Assembly (NCBI RefSeq): GCF_013177735.1
Contig: NZ_WOEZ01000037.1
Location: 1 to 42,495 of the forward strand
Direction: 5' to 3'
Origin: Paraburkholderia elongata
GTDB lineage: Bacteria; Pseudomonadota; Gammaproteobacteria; Burkholderiales; Burkholderiaceae
DNA length: 42,495 nucleotides
How positions within the stretch are numbered: position 1 is the stretch's first letter; the number at the start of each line of letters is the position of its first letter. The translations under genes were made by a program, and so were the position numbers. Positions 7,822 to 16,257 of the stretch are shown in pieces. The notes under the pieces were generated by a model. The model saw only the letters and a program-made list of their open reading frames with translations. It was not told the origin of the DNA and did no database searches.

Positions 7822-8259
7822 CTACGTCGAGGCAGCGCTTGCTTCCACGGCGATATCAACGTCGGATCGCAGCGTATTGGTTACGTAACAGATACGCTCC
7901 GCAGCGCGCACAAGCTTGTCTACCTCCGCCGGATTGCAGCCCAGTCGGCTCACGATATTGATTGCGCGAAAGCGAGGACCGTCGTACGTGCCCGTCACCG
8001 TCACCGAAAGGCTGTTCAGCTCGACAGATTGCTTTCGAGCGCTATACGCCACGGCAAGCGAAAAGCAGGAAGCGACAGACGCGAGGAACAAATCCGTTGG
8101 TTGCGGGCCACTATCGGTTCCGCCCACGCTCTTAGGTTCATCGACGACGATGACGAAAGACTGCGCCGCGACGTCGCAACGCAGACCGCCGCGCCAGACG
8201 CCTTCAACTGAGCGCTGGGAAGTTATCTGAGGAGTAGCAAGACTCGTCTTTTCGGTCAT
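7822..8259 (-). CDS. OsmC/Ohr family protein
   Basis: 145 residues when started at ATG 8259; a longer frame to 8349 overlaps the upstream small gene and is less likely. The two redox-active cysteines of the OsmC fold are present: C65 in SVASCFSLAVAYSA and C124 in ERICYVTNTL. The conserved GPQPTDLFLAS segment also belongs to the family. OsmC and Ohr proteins reduce organic hydroperoxides or bind thiol cofactors. The gene follows the 79-residue gene (8306-8545) on the same strand and precedes the P450. It might protect against peroxide by-products, but other OsmC subfamilies have unknown roles. Confidence 0.85.
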   Translation of the reverse strand: MTEKTSLATPQITSQRSVEGVWRGGLRCDVAAQSFVIVVDEPKSVGGTDSGPQPTDLFLASVASCFSLAVAYSARKQSVELNSLSVTVTGTYDGPRFRAINIVSRLGCNPAEVDKLVRAAERICYVTNTLRSDVDIAVEASAAST

Positions 8260-8305
8260 GGTTGTGGTGGCATTCCTTGAGACGGTGAGAAAGTTGAGGA
8301 TCCGT

Positions 8306-8545
8306 TCACATAGCTCCAGCGTCGCCACCGGCCTGCGCTTGACTGCCATCGACGAGACAATTCAGTGGATGACGCTGCTCCAAGCCGTTAAGGGCAGCAC
8401 CGAGGTTGAGACCCGAAACATCCATCAGTGCCAGTCCCAGTGCCAATGCTCGACCATGCCAAGGAATCAGAACTGTGGGTTCGCCAAGCGCGATCTCGAC
8501 AGTTCCCCGGATTTGCATTCCACCCGTGCCATCGATTCGATCCAT
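8306..8545 (-). CDS. Small hypothetical protein upstream of OsmC
   Basis: 79 residues; ATG at 8545 with a strong GGAGG site six bases upstream, so translation is likely. The middle is hydrophobic (RALALGLALMDVSGLNLGAAL) but too short and interrupted for a confident membrane helix; the C-terminus is Gln/Ala/Gly-rich. No recognised family. It ends 46 bases before the OsmC start and is probably the first gene of an OsmC-P450 transcript. Confidence 0.5.
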   Translation of the reverse strand: MDRIDGTGGMQIRGTVEIALGEPTVLIPWHGRALALGLALMDVSGLNLGAALNGLEQRHPLNCLVDGSQAQAGGDAGAM

Positions 8546-9046
8546 CCCAACCTCCGCCTCTTAAGTGATAGCAAGTTTATTGATCGGCAACGTGTCTCGT
8601 ATACTATAGTAAATACCAGGTCTCGTAATGGATTGGACGCGACGGGATCTTGCCGTATGGCATGGCTGGTCAGCACCCCAATTCGAGATCACCTTGGCAT
8701 AGTTTTTCTTTGTATGCAGGCGGTCCGCTTGTTAAACACGGGCACTGGTAGGTGTAGTGGAACCCACTAGACGACGCTGGATTCCGTGCTCCAACCCTCT
8801 AACCGATCCCTTGAGTTTGCGTAGAATTTTGCACAAAACAAGCTTATAAAACCCGCTTATATGTGTCGACTTCCTTTGCCGGCAAGTGGACTACGTCGAG
8901 TCTTATGATTCGGTGGAGGTCCATAGCACCTCGGTCATCGTGAAACGAGACTACCGGTCCGCCGCGCCCTCTGGCGCACAAGAGCGCGCTGAGATCAACG
9001 GCGTCGCTGGCGGTAATGGATCGAGTGACTTTTCGATGGCAGAAAC
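8546..9046. other. Divergent regulatory region between the OsmC group and the radical SAM operon
   Basis: It holds a perfect 10-base palindrome TACTATAGTA (8602-8611), about 57 bases upstream of the 79-residue gene, in an AT-rich promoter-like setting. It also holds a direct repeat GCTTATA at 8842-8848 and 8855-8861 (13-base period, activator-like spacing). A plus-strand frame 8886-9080 (64 codons, GTG start) lacks a clear ribosome binding site and is probably not a gene. No sigma-54 motif was found by eye. Confidence 0.4.
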
Positions 9047-9180
9047 GTTTCCTTTAGTAGACAGAGAGAATTGCTCGTGATAAAAAGAGAATCAACGGCC
9101 CGTCAAGCAGAGCCGCCATGAGACCCGTTCAGGAGGAGGATCATCCGTGTTAGAAACTGCCGAGACTCGTCGCAAAATCG
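9047..9180 (+). repeat. Leader of the radical SAM gene, duplicated at 16258-16401
   Basis: The segment from GTTTCC through the ribosome binding site TTCAGGAGGAGGATCA to about codon 12 of the radical SAM gene matches 16258-16401 at roughly 70% by eye. Longer identical runs are found at the GATAAAAAG, GCCGCCAT and AGGAGGAGGATCA positions. This implies an old duplication of the operon leader. Confidence 0.7.
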
Positions 9181-10322
9181 CGACCATTGAAGATGGAACA
9201 AGATTGTCGGATCTGATCCTTGACCTGCAGGCACAGGGCATCAAGATCAAGGCGCCGTTCGAGCGCCGGCCAGGCGGCGCAGGTCCATCCGACGCTGGAA
9301 TGCTGTGGATAGAAGGCTCCCCCGTGACCGTGCCAGTCGACGCGGCCTATGTCACGGAGAGCCCGTATACGCTCGAAGCCGAAGACCTCGGCCACGGGAT
9401 CTACCGCAACGGTGTCCGGGTCGCCGCCGCAATGCCGGCAAATCGCCCGAAGTTCTACGACCTAAGCACTGCCGACGGAACACCGTACTGGAAGCTCGCA
9501 CTGATGCATCTAGACTCCCTGGCCAGCACCGTGTTACAGACATGCGCCTACTGGGGCAACGACGACCAGTGCCGCTTTTGCGGCATCGGAGTCTCGCTCG
9601 CCTCCGGAAACACAGTAAAGGTTAAACGACCGGAGCAACTGGCCGAAGTGGCCGCAGCCGCCGCCCGGCTGGACGGCGCGGTGGACATCACGCTCACCAC
9701 AGGCTCCACCCGTGCGAAAGACCGAGGCGCCTTGTATGTCGCCCGTTGTGGCAACGCAATGAAGGAAGCCTCAGGCTTGCCCGTTGAGGTGCAGTTCGAG
9801 CCACCAGAGGATCTTTCGGTCATCGATCGCGTCGCCGACCTAGGCATCGATTCCCTTGGCATCCACATCGAGACCTTTGACCCCGCAGTCCTGGCTCGAG
9901 TCGCTCCTCCGAAGGCACGCACAGGCATTGAACGGTACTTCGAGACTTGGGAATATGCGGTCAAACGGTTTGGCGAAGGGCAAGTCAGCACCTACGTCAT
10001 TCTCGGAATGGGCGAAGATCCCGAACTCACCGTAGCGGCATGCAAGCGGGCCATCGATATTGGCGTCTATCCGTTCCTCGTCCCGCTGCGGCCTGTCCCC
10101 GGCAGCCTCATGGCGGACGCGCTCCCGCCGCCCCGTGAATACACAGAACGCATCGCCCGCCTCGTTGCCCCCTATCTCGTCGAACGTGGCATCACTGCCG
10201 ACAAGGTGTCGGCAGGTTGCGCACGATGCCAGGCGTGCTCGGTGGTTGGCGCAATGGAGCAGACTCTCACGCTGTCGGGCCCAATCAGCCGCGGGCGTCC
10301 TGTAATTCCGATCCGGTCATGA
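9147..10322 (+). CDS. Radical SAM protein, MSMEG_0568 family (Nit1C cluster)
   Basis: 391 residues from GTG 9147, preceded by AGGAGGAGGA. The cluster-binding cysteines are C133, C142 and C145 in TCAYWGNDDQCRFCGIG, giving a CX8CX2C spacing instead of the textbook CX3CX2C. This fits the MSMEG_0568 family as I know it. A GNTVKVKRPEQL segment and a TIM-barrel-like body follow. The tail has a second cysteine group C358, C361, C364 (GCARCQACS), suggestive of an auxiliary metal or Fe-S site. The family belongs to the nitrogen-starvation Nit1C set and its reaction is unknown. The GNAT gene overlaps its stop codon (ATGA, 10319-10322), showing translational coupling. The AIR-synthase-like partner usually found next is absent. 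Confidence 0.85.
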   Translation: MLETAETRRKIATIEDGTRLSDLILDLQAQGIKIKAPFERRPGGAGPSDAGMLWIEGSPVTVPVDAAYVTESPYTLEAEDLGHGIYRNGVRVAAAMPANRPKFYDLSTADGTPYWKLALMHLDSLASTVLQTCAYWGNDDQCRFCGIGVSLASGNTVKVKRPEQLAEVAAAAARLDGAVDITLTTGSTRAKDRGALYVARCGNAMKEASGLPVEVQFEPPEDLSVIDRVADLGIDSLGIHIETFDPAVLARVAPPKARTGIERYFETWEYAVKRFGEGQVSTYVILGMGEDPELTVAACKRAIDIGVYPFLVPLRPVPGSLMADALPPPREYTERIARLVAPYLVERGITADKVSAGCARCQACSVVGAMEQTLTLSGPISRGRPVIPIRS

Positions 10323-10858
10323 ACGATCCACTAATCGCCGTGTGGCGCGCTAGCCCAGCAAACTTGGCCGCTCACTTCGCCATCAGGCACCGCGTGTTCG
10401 TCAACGAGCAAGGTGCCTTGGTGTTCACTGACGTAGACCGCTGGGACGCCGATGCGCAAGTCGTGCATGTGCTGGCCGCCCGTGGGGATAGCTGCGCAGG
10501 AACCGTCAGACTTTACCCGCTTGATGCTCACGGGCGCTGGCGCGGTGACCGACTGGCCGTGCTCAGACAGCACCGCGCATCGCTCGTTGGCGCCCAGCTC
10601 GTGCGCTTTGCTACCGCCACCGCGGCGGCGCAAGGCGGCAAGTTGATGGAGGCAAACGTGCAACTCGCCAACGTCACGTTCTTTGAGCGCTTGGGCTGGT
10701 GCTGTGACGGCAACGTCTATCCCTATCTCGGTCTCCCACACCAGCCGATGGTGTTCGATCTCTCGAAGGCAGGGCCACTTGACTGGCCGGGGTGCCCCGA
10801 CTCCCTGACGCTCGATACTCCGATCGAAGTCAATAATGAACTTCTCTGCCCAGCCTGA
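10319..10858 (+). CDS. GNAT N-acetyltransferase, MSMEG_0567/Sll0786 family
   Basis: 179 residues, start ATG within the ATGA overlap with the radical SAM stop. It has the N-terminal FAIRHRVFVNEQ segment common to autoinducer-synthase-like and GNAT acyltransferases. A strand LVRFATATAAAQGGKLMEA in the acetyl-CoA-binding region follows, and a C-terminal NVTFFERLGW with YPYLGLPHQPM. This matches the Nit1C-associated acetyltransferase family. It probably transfers an acyl group onto an intermediate made by its cluster partners; the substrate is unknown. A longer frame from 10217 is in the same reading frame but would run deep into the radical SAM gene, so the overlap start is preferred. Confidence 0.85.
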   Translation: MNDPLIAVWRASPANLAAHFAIRHRVFVNEQGALVFTDVDRWDADAQVVHVLAARGDSCAGTVRLYPLDAHGRWRGDRLAVLRQHRASLVGAQLVRFATATAAAQGGKLMEANVQLANVTFFERLGWCCDGNVYPYLGLPHQPMVFDLSKAGPLDWPGCPDSLTLDTPIEVNNELLCPA

Positions 10859-11343
10859 CAGGTCATCATCTGTCACCGCAGCGACAGCACGACCCTCACC
10901 TGGATAGGCCAGTTACTGACGCACTTGTCAGAGCCAGCTATACCCCGGCAACCGTCGTCAACAAGATCGGTCCTGACACAGAGGTTCCTCGAGCCCGGCT
11001 CTGCAATCTCTCAATGAAAAATGCTATGCCCAAAAGCTTAAAGGCTGTTGCGAAAATACCGTATCGCGAGGGAGTCGGTGACGAACGAGCGGTAGCAGGC
11101 AGGCAACACCTTGCGGCGTGCCGCTGAACGACACGCCCCCTTGGAGGGAGACGCGACGGGGAGAATTGTTGCCGTTGACGCCTAGAGTAAACGGTTCGGT
11201 ACCTCGTGGAAAGGAAGGACACGAAGGACAGCTTTAAATTAGCCGACTATCGTGGTGTGAGCCGTTAAGGATAGTCACGGGATGACAATGAATACGGTAC
11301 TGAATTCGGATGATTTATTGATACCGATCGGCCATCGGAGAAT
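10859..11343. other. Intergenic, no gene seen
   Basis: The interval between the GNAT stop and the first transposase remnant contains no frame with a ribosome binding site and no recognisable motif. It probably consists of the operon terminator region and IS-flanking debris. Confidence 0.45.
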
Positions 11344-11628
11344 GTGCATGTTGCCCCCCCCTTGTCAGATGAAGACTGGAATCGGGTTTCTCACCTGTTT
11401 CCTCACGACACCTCGGCACGTTTTGGTCGACCTCGCCGACACCCTCGCGAGATTTTCGAGGCGATTTTATGGGTCTTGGAGAATCGTGAGAAGTGGCATC
11501 ACCTGCCTCAACACTACCCTCCTCAGCAGACGTGCTATATCAAATGGCTGCAGTGGCGCCGGGCCGGTATCATGTCCCAAGCGTTTGCCTTGCTTGGCAT
11601 AGGAAATTTAACTCACGATGGCCGTTGA
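11344..11628 (+). pseudogene. IS5-family transposase remnant (N-terminal part)
   Basis: The first 80 codons match the N-terminal DUF4096-type domain of IS5-family transposases: PLSDEDWNRVSHLFP, GRPRRHPREIFEAILWVL, YPPQQTCYIKWLQWRRAG. The frame stops after 94 codons, before any DDE catalytic residue, so it is a truncated relic. Confidence 0.75.
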
Positions 11629-11682
11629 ACGATTCGGTGAAGTCATCTTATAAGCCCTCTTGATTTGTCCAACAGGAAGCGA

Positions 11683-11990
11683 TGGCTAAAGAGCTCATAG
11701 ACCGCGAACTGCGGTCACTTATCGAGCCAATGTGGCCAGCTCGACCGGGCGCGTGCCATCGTCGAGAGGTCATCCGTATACGCGATGGTTTCGGACAAAA
11801 CCGGCCCGAACCCGACGGACCGGTTCATCCTCGGCAGCAAACGGCACCTCTTCGTCGATGCGCAAGGCATTCCACCTACGGTCATCCTGACAGGCGCGAG
11901 CGGCCACGACATCACCAACCTTGACGCGCTCCTCCGACGCACAGCCGGTATAGGCGACCGCGGCGGGAAGCCAAATGGTGATCGATGGCT
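11683..11990 (+). pseudogene. Second IS5-family transposase remnant, internally deleted and frameshifted
   Basis: It begins like an IS5/IS427-group transposase (MAKELIDRELRSLIEPMWPA). It then jumps to catalytic-core sequence in another frame (AIVERSSVYAM, KTGPNPTDRFILGSKRHLFV, LTGASGHDITNLDALL, GDRGGKPNGDR). The middle of the gene is missing. Homology stops at about 11980, exactly where the 3' end of manC begins. Confidence 0.75.
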
Positions 11991-13512
11991 ATGGTCGTTG
12001 CCGCCCGTAAGAATCGTCGAAGCGCACGATGTCGTCCTCGCCGAGGTACGAGCCGGACTGCACTTCGATGATTTCGAGCGGCGTCTTCCCCGGATTTTCG
12101 AGACGGTGGACAACCCCCAACGGAATATAAGCTGACTCGTTTTCGGAGACAATGAAGCATTCTTCACCGCGTGTGACGAGTGCGGTACCGCGCACGACGA
12201 TCCAATGTTCAGCGCGATGATAGTGCATTTGCAGCGATAGTCTTGCTCCGGGGTTTACAACAATGCGTTTGACCTGGAAGCGCTCGCCAGCATCGACCGA
12301 ATCATAGTGGCCCCATGGGCGGTTAACCTTCCGATGGCATGCGGCTTCAGTGCCTCCCGCGGCGTGAATCCGAGAGACAATTTTCTTTATGTCCTGCACT
12401 CGCGATTTGTCAGCAACCAGGATTGCATCGGCGGTTTGAACGACAACGAGATCGTGAGTTCCCACACACGCAATCAGGCATCCTTCCGAATGCGCCAAGG
12501 TCGATGCTGCGTCTTCGAACATCACATGACCGCGACCGACGTTGTTATTCTCATCCTTCGGCAAGGTCTGCCAGATTGCATCCCAGGAGCCGACATCCGA
12601 CCATCCCGCTTTCAGTGGCACGACCACGCCACACACCGATTGATCACTGCCGAGCTTTTCCATTACGGCGTAATCGATCGAGTTCGACGGCGAAGCTGTG
12701 AATGCGTCACTCTGTAACCGGTAGAAATCACCATCCTCCTTGCCGCCAGCGTAGGCCACTTTGCACGCGTCGTAAATCGCCCGCTGGAAATGCTCGATTG
12801 CCTTCAACCAAGTCGACGCGCGCATGATGAAAATGCCGCTGTTCCACAAGTATTCCTGCGACTCGAGGTAGCGCAGAGCCAGCTCAGGATCCGGTTTTTC
12901 GACGAATCGATCGAGCCTGTACGCACCAAGTCGGCCTGCGTTTTTAAGCTGCGCCCCAAGCCTGATGTAGCCGTAACCTGTCTCAGCGCGCGTCGGCACA
13001 ATTCCCATAGCAACGATATGATTGGCCGCAGCGTATGGCACGCCATCTACCACAGCAGCGTGAAATCCGTCGATATCCGTAATGGCGTGATCTGCAGGCA
13101 TCACTACCATGATGCCATCCTGATCTTGCGCGACGATTGAAAGCGCCGCGACGGTCAGCGCAGGGGCGGTATCGCGCCGCGCGGGTTCAAGTATTAACGT
13201 GGCGGCCCTCCCGCTCGTGCGCATTTGCTCGGCGGTCGTGAAGCGGTGCGCCTCGTTGGCGACCACGATTAGTTGCCCGGCAAGCGCGTAACTGGCTTCG
13301 AGTGATTCAAGCCGGCGGGCGGTCCGTTGCAGCAACGAGTCCTCACCTAGCAGGTTGATCAACTGCTTCGGGTGCTGTTCCCGTGATAGAGGCCATAGCC
13401 GTGTGCCAGAGCCACCGGCCAAGATCACGGGATGGACCTTGAGCCCGACGTTCAAGGCTGCGGCTGTGGGTGACCCGGTGTCGATGGGGAGTTCACTAAC
13501 CGAAGCAATCAT
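11989..13512 (-). CDS. manC: Mannose-1-phosphate guanylyltransferase / mannose-6-phosphate isomerase
   Basis: A bifunctional type II enzyme that makes GDP-mannose for polysaccharides. The N-terminal nucleotidyltransferase signature GGSGTRLWPLSR is near residue 33, with HPKQLINLLG following. FVEKPD and WNSGIFIMRA lie in the middle. The C-terminal cupin (phosphomannose isomerase) domain has NRPWGHYDSVDAG and HYHRAEHWIVVRGTA, ending in VRFDDSYGR. Start chosen at ATG 13512 because AAGGAGG lies five bases upstream; the frame is open to 13704 but without better signals. 507 residues is normal. No other polysaccharide gene is nearby, so it may be a solitary accessory copy. A transposase relic touches its 3' end. 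Confidence 0.9.
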   Translation of the reverse strand: MIASVSELPIDTGSPTAAALNVGLKVHPVILAGGSGTRLWPLSREQHPKQLINLLGEDSLLQRTARRLESLEASYALAGQLIVVANEAHRFTTAEQMRTSGRAATLILEPARRDTAPALTVAALSIVAQDQDGIMVVMPADHAITDIDGFHAAVVDGVPYAAANHIVAMGIVPTRAETGYGYIRLGAQLKNAGRLGAYRLDRFVEKPDPELALRYLESQEYLWNSGIFIMRASTWLKAIEHFQRAIYDACKVAYAGGKEDGDFYRLQSDAFTASPSNSIDYAVMEKLGSDQSVCGVVVPLKAGWSDVGSWDAIWQTLPKDENNNVGRGHVMFEDAASTLAHSEGCLIACVGTHDLVVVQTADAILVADKSRVQDIKKIVSRIHAAGGTEAACHRKVNRPWGHYDSVDAGERFQVKRIVVNPGARLSLQMHYHRAEHWIVVRGTALVTRGEECFIVSENESAYIPLGVVHRLENPGKTPLEIIEVQSGSYLGEDDIVRFDDSYGRQRP

Positions 13513-13779
13513 CATGACCTCCTTGAGGTAGTGTCGATAGGTCGGCTCATTGGGGACAGTCAACTCTGGCATGAGCGCCTTGGCTGGCTGACGTGGAAGC
13601 GTCGATCGGGCCACTGATGAAAGATTCGAGGTCGCGGGACCCGGACATCTGCGATCCACTTCATCCCATTCCGTGTCGAGGCGTTCTTGTAACCGCGCCG
13701 CCACGGATCAATGACAGAGAGGCGAAATTCAGCACTACGCCTTCTCGCCTTCCCGATGAGACTAGCCAAGCGAGATATC

Positions 13780-14063
13780 TCCCGGATCTTAGGTAGGAAG
13801 CGTCTCCGCGCGCCAAGGTCTCAGACCACGCCGGAGCGCCGCGATATCCGCATGTATCGCGCTCCGCCGCGTTGCCCTCCGTATGCACAAATCTGCACTT
13901 GGGATAACGTTCTGCCGTGGCCCAATGACTGGTCCTCGCTCCCCTTGAAACGCTCCACCGGGGCTTCACGGCACGCGGCGCATGACTCGGGAAAAGGTGA
14001 TTGGCTAAATCTTCGTAGTCGGGGACTTTCACCCTTTACTCCTCACCGCTCTCCCGGCGACAC
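13780..14063 (-). mobile_element. Group II intron 5' fragment
   Basis: Read on the minus strand from the cbbZ stop, the sequence starts GTGTCGCCGGGAGAGCGG. It continues with GGGTGAAAGTCCCCGAC, GAGTCATGCGCCGCGTGCC and GGGGAGCGAGGACCAGTC, then GTGGTCTGAGAC and GCGGAGACGCTTCCTACCT. These are familiar blocks of bacterial group II intron domain I. No reverse transcriptase or domain V is seen downstream, so only the 5' part remains. The remaining stretch to 13513 holds nothing recognisable. The call rests on remembered sequence blocks. Confidence 0.5.
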
Positions 14064-14749
14064 TATGCCGATATGGCCAGAACAACATGATTTGCCAGAT
14101 CTTCGATCGACATGAAGATGCGGTCGGGCTGGGCAAGCTCGATCGGCTCGCCATGGTTGTAGCCATAAGGTACTGCCCAAGCTGTAATCCCTGCGTTACG
14201 CGCGGTTTGTACGTCGATGCGAGAATCGCCGACATGCGCCGCGTCTTCCACCGATACGGCAAGTTGCTCGAGAACGTGAACGATCGGCAGAGAATGTGGC
14301 TTCTTGTATGGAAGGCTGTCCCCCGCGATCACCATATCGAAATGCGGCAACAATCGGGTCGCTGCCAACAGATTCTGCGCAAATTGCTCTTCCTTATTAG
14401 TGACAACAGCCATCCGCACGCCAGCTTGCTGTAGCGTGACCAGTCCCTTTTCCACCCCCGGATAAGGCTGAGCCAGTGTACCAACCGAATTTTCGTATTC
14501 TCGAATGAACACCGGCATGACGTCCTGTAGCCAAGATTCCAGAGCATCTTCCGGCAATGCTGGATCAACGGACGCGAGAACCTGTCGCATCAATTCGCGC
14601 GTGCCCTGTCCGATAAATCCGATAACAGATTTCATTTCTAGGGGCGGTATCCCGTACGAAGCCAACGTGAGGTTGACTGCGGCCGTAATTTCCGGCGCGG
14701 AGTCGAGCAATGTGCCGTCGAGATCAAAAGTAACGAGACGTTTCTGCAT
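14063..14749 (-). CDS. cbbZ: Phosphoglycolate phosphatase
   Basis: A 228-residue HAD-superfamily phosphatase that removes phosphate from 2-phosphoglycolate, the toxic product of RuBisCO oxygenation. Motif I is FDLDGTLLDSAPEI (nucleophile D9, acid D11); motif II is AVVTNK; motif III is KKPHSLP and motif IV is HVGDSRIDVQTARNAG. ATG at 14749 has AAGGAG. In Cupriavidus necator cbbZ lies inside the cbb operon after cbbT. Here it is 4.3 kb beyond cbbG, separated by amtB and debris, suggesting operon rearrangement. An ordinary housekeeping Gph is the alternative. Confidence 0.88.
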   Translation of the reverse strand: MQKRLVTFDLDGTLLDSAPEITAAVNLTLASYGIPPLEMKSVIGFIGQGTRELMRQVLASVDPALPEDALESWLQDVMPVFIREYENSVGTLAQPYPGVEKGLVTLQQAGVRMAVVTNKEEQFAQNLLAATRLLPHFDMVIAGDSLPYKKPHSLPIVHVLEQLAVSVEDAAHVGDSRIDVQTARNAGITAWAVPYGYNHGEPIELAQPDRIFMSIEDLANHVVLAISA

Positions 14750-14763
14750 AGTGTAAATGCTCC

Positions 14764-15060
14764 TTAATCAGGGCCCTTGGCCGATTTTTGTGAGATCGCT
14801 TCCAGAACATCGCCGCAATAACCCGAAGGTGCCCGAACGGGGTAACGCCGCACTTCTGCTGCGATGTACCGCGCTACGGTCGCCACGATCTACCCGAAGC
14901 CGATCGAGATTGCAATCGCATTGGTCTTGAGGGTGGATTTCGACTCCAGCGACGCGACCACCTGCCGGTAGCCACGACTGGAATCAGGGTTCATGGTCAA
15001 GTCACGGGCTACCGTGAGTTTATTCATATGCCCTTCGATAACGAGCTGCTCGATAGAGCT
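14764..15060 (-). pseudogene. Frame interrupted by a stop, directly upstream of cbbZ
   Basis: On the minus strand one reading frame runs about 95 codons into a TAA (14764-14766) whose end overlaps the cbbZ ribosome binding site. An in-frame TAG at 14890-14892 splits it. Segments such as MNKLTVARDLTMNPDSSRGY and YIAAEVRRYPVRAPSGYCGD look protein-like. It is probably the decayed 3' part of a gene formerly co-transcribed with cbbZ. Family not recognised. Confidence 0.35.
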
Positions 15061-15561
15061 TGGTCAGCTTATTGAACGTCGGAGCGTGGTGAGCGAAAAC
15101 CACGTGTGTGATGACCGATACGCCTCCTCAGAATCCCCGCGCCACACACTTTGTGCACCGCAAGGCTGATCCGGCCACCGGGCGCCTCCTCCGTTACGGC
15201 CGTATCCGCGAGCAATGGTTGAGCCGGAACCAGCTGGACAATTTCTTCCTACTGCCTCGACCTGCGAGCCGTTGCGATCCACAATGACAATGCGCCACTT
15301 TGGCAAATCATTGGACCCATTGCTCTCGCCATCGCCTTCTCGCACTGCTCATCCTGGATGCGCCCACTGCCCCTCACGGCTGAGGGTATTTCCCTGCCGG
15401 CGAAACGACGCAATCCTGGCAGCACCTACCCCCCTGCTGCCTGTCTAGCTTGCAAGTACTACGCCACAGCACGATAGTAGTATAGTAAAAACATGTCGTA
15501 TATGAAACGATCTTTATCGTATCATAGACAAATGGAATCACGGGCACAAGAGGAAGCAATC
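15061..15561. other. Gene-free stretch with promoter-like end
   Basis: No convincing gene. Close to the following CDS lies an AT-rich patch with GTAGTATAGTAAAAACATG and an inverted repeat ACGAT-CTTT-ATCGT (15507-15520), a plausible promoter/operator zone for the 15562 gene. Confidence 0.35.
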
Positions 15562-16221
15562 ATGACTGAAGGCACTACCAGCATCGAAGCGGCGCAACTG
15601 TCGTGGGCAGAATGCGAGAGACATCTGTATCCCATTGCCGCCTCAGATCCGTTGCGCTACCAGCAGATCATCGTGGCTGTGCGCGCCCTGGCAGACGAGA
15701 TGCACGCGGCGGAATCGGTCGAGCAGCTGATAGCCATGTGGCCACGGGCAACCGCAATGTTCTCATCCGTCGCGGCTGCGCGAGGCCTTCAGGCACAGGC
15801 TCTTCCCCGGGAGCAGATTGCGGGGGCCGCATTCGCGCTGCGCGAGCGCGAGATCAGAGAGCACATTCAACGCAGCGTGCGACGAGGCCGCATCGAGGCT
15901 GCACGTGAATCTGGCGCCGCCTGGGTGGTGCTTGATGAGTCCGGCAAGCTTGATTCCGGCTTGCTCGCCCCCTATCGATGTACCGAAATGCATGTGGCAT
16001 CTGGGCTCGCCGTAATCTCGCAGGTTCAACCGGATCCAGAGCACGGCGCGGCAATGTTCGTCGTATCGGTCGTCAAACTCGCTCCGCTGACCGGTGAGTT
16101 GCTCGATGCAACCCCGGGCATTGAAGACTGGACGGAGCACGCCCGTGCCGAGGATTTCATGGTCCACCGGCAGGTCATTCGCGATCGCATCAGTTCGCGA
16201 CAGATCGCGAATGCAGGATGA
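15562..16221 (+). CDS. Hypothetical protein
   Basis: 219 residues from ATG 15562, chosen because AGAGGAAG lies six bases upstream; the frame is open from 15493. It is soluble, helical in the first 120 residues (Ala/Arg/Glu-rich, HIQRSVRRGRIEAARESGAA). A beta-rich second half follows (TEMHVASGLAVISQVQPD, AAMFVVSVVKLAPLTGELL). I recognise no family. It is followed immediately by a decayed copy of the radical SAM leader, so it may once have preceded a second radical SAM operon. Codon use is like that of the intact neighbours. Confidence 0.6.
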   Translation: MTEGTTSIEAAQLSWAECERHLYPIAASDPLRYQQIIVAVRALADEMHAAESVEQLIAMWPRATAMFSSVAAARGLQAQALPREQIAGAAFALREREIREHIQRSVRRGRIEAARESGAAWVVLDESGKLDSGLLAPYRCTEMHVASGLAVISQVQPDPEHGAAMFVVSVVKLAPLTGELLDATPGIEDWTEHARAEDFMVHRQVIRDRISSRQIANAG

Positions 16222-16257
16222 GTGCCCCTCACTTCCCCGGACCGCTTCCTTTGGTGT

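Noticed and set aside
8886..9080. 64-codon plus-strand gene before the radical SAM gene
   Set aside because: GTG start without a ribosome binding site, and its end is part of the duplicated leader.
13661..14032. 123-codon minus-strand gene
   Set aside because: The frame lies across the group II intron fragment and has no protein-like motif.
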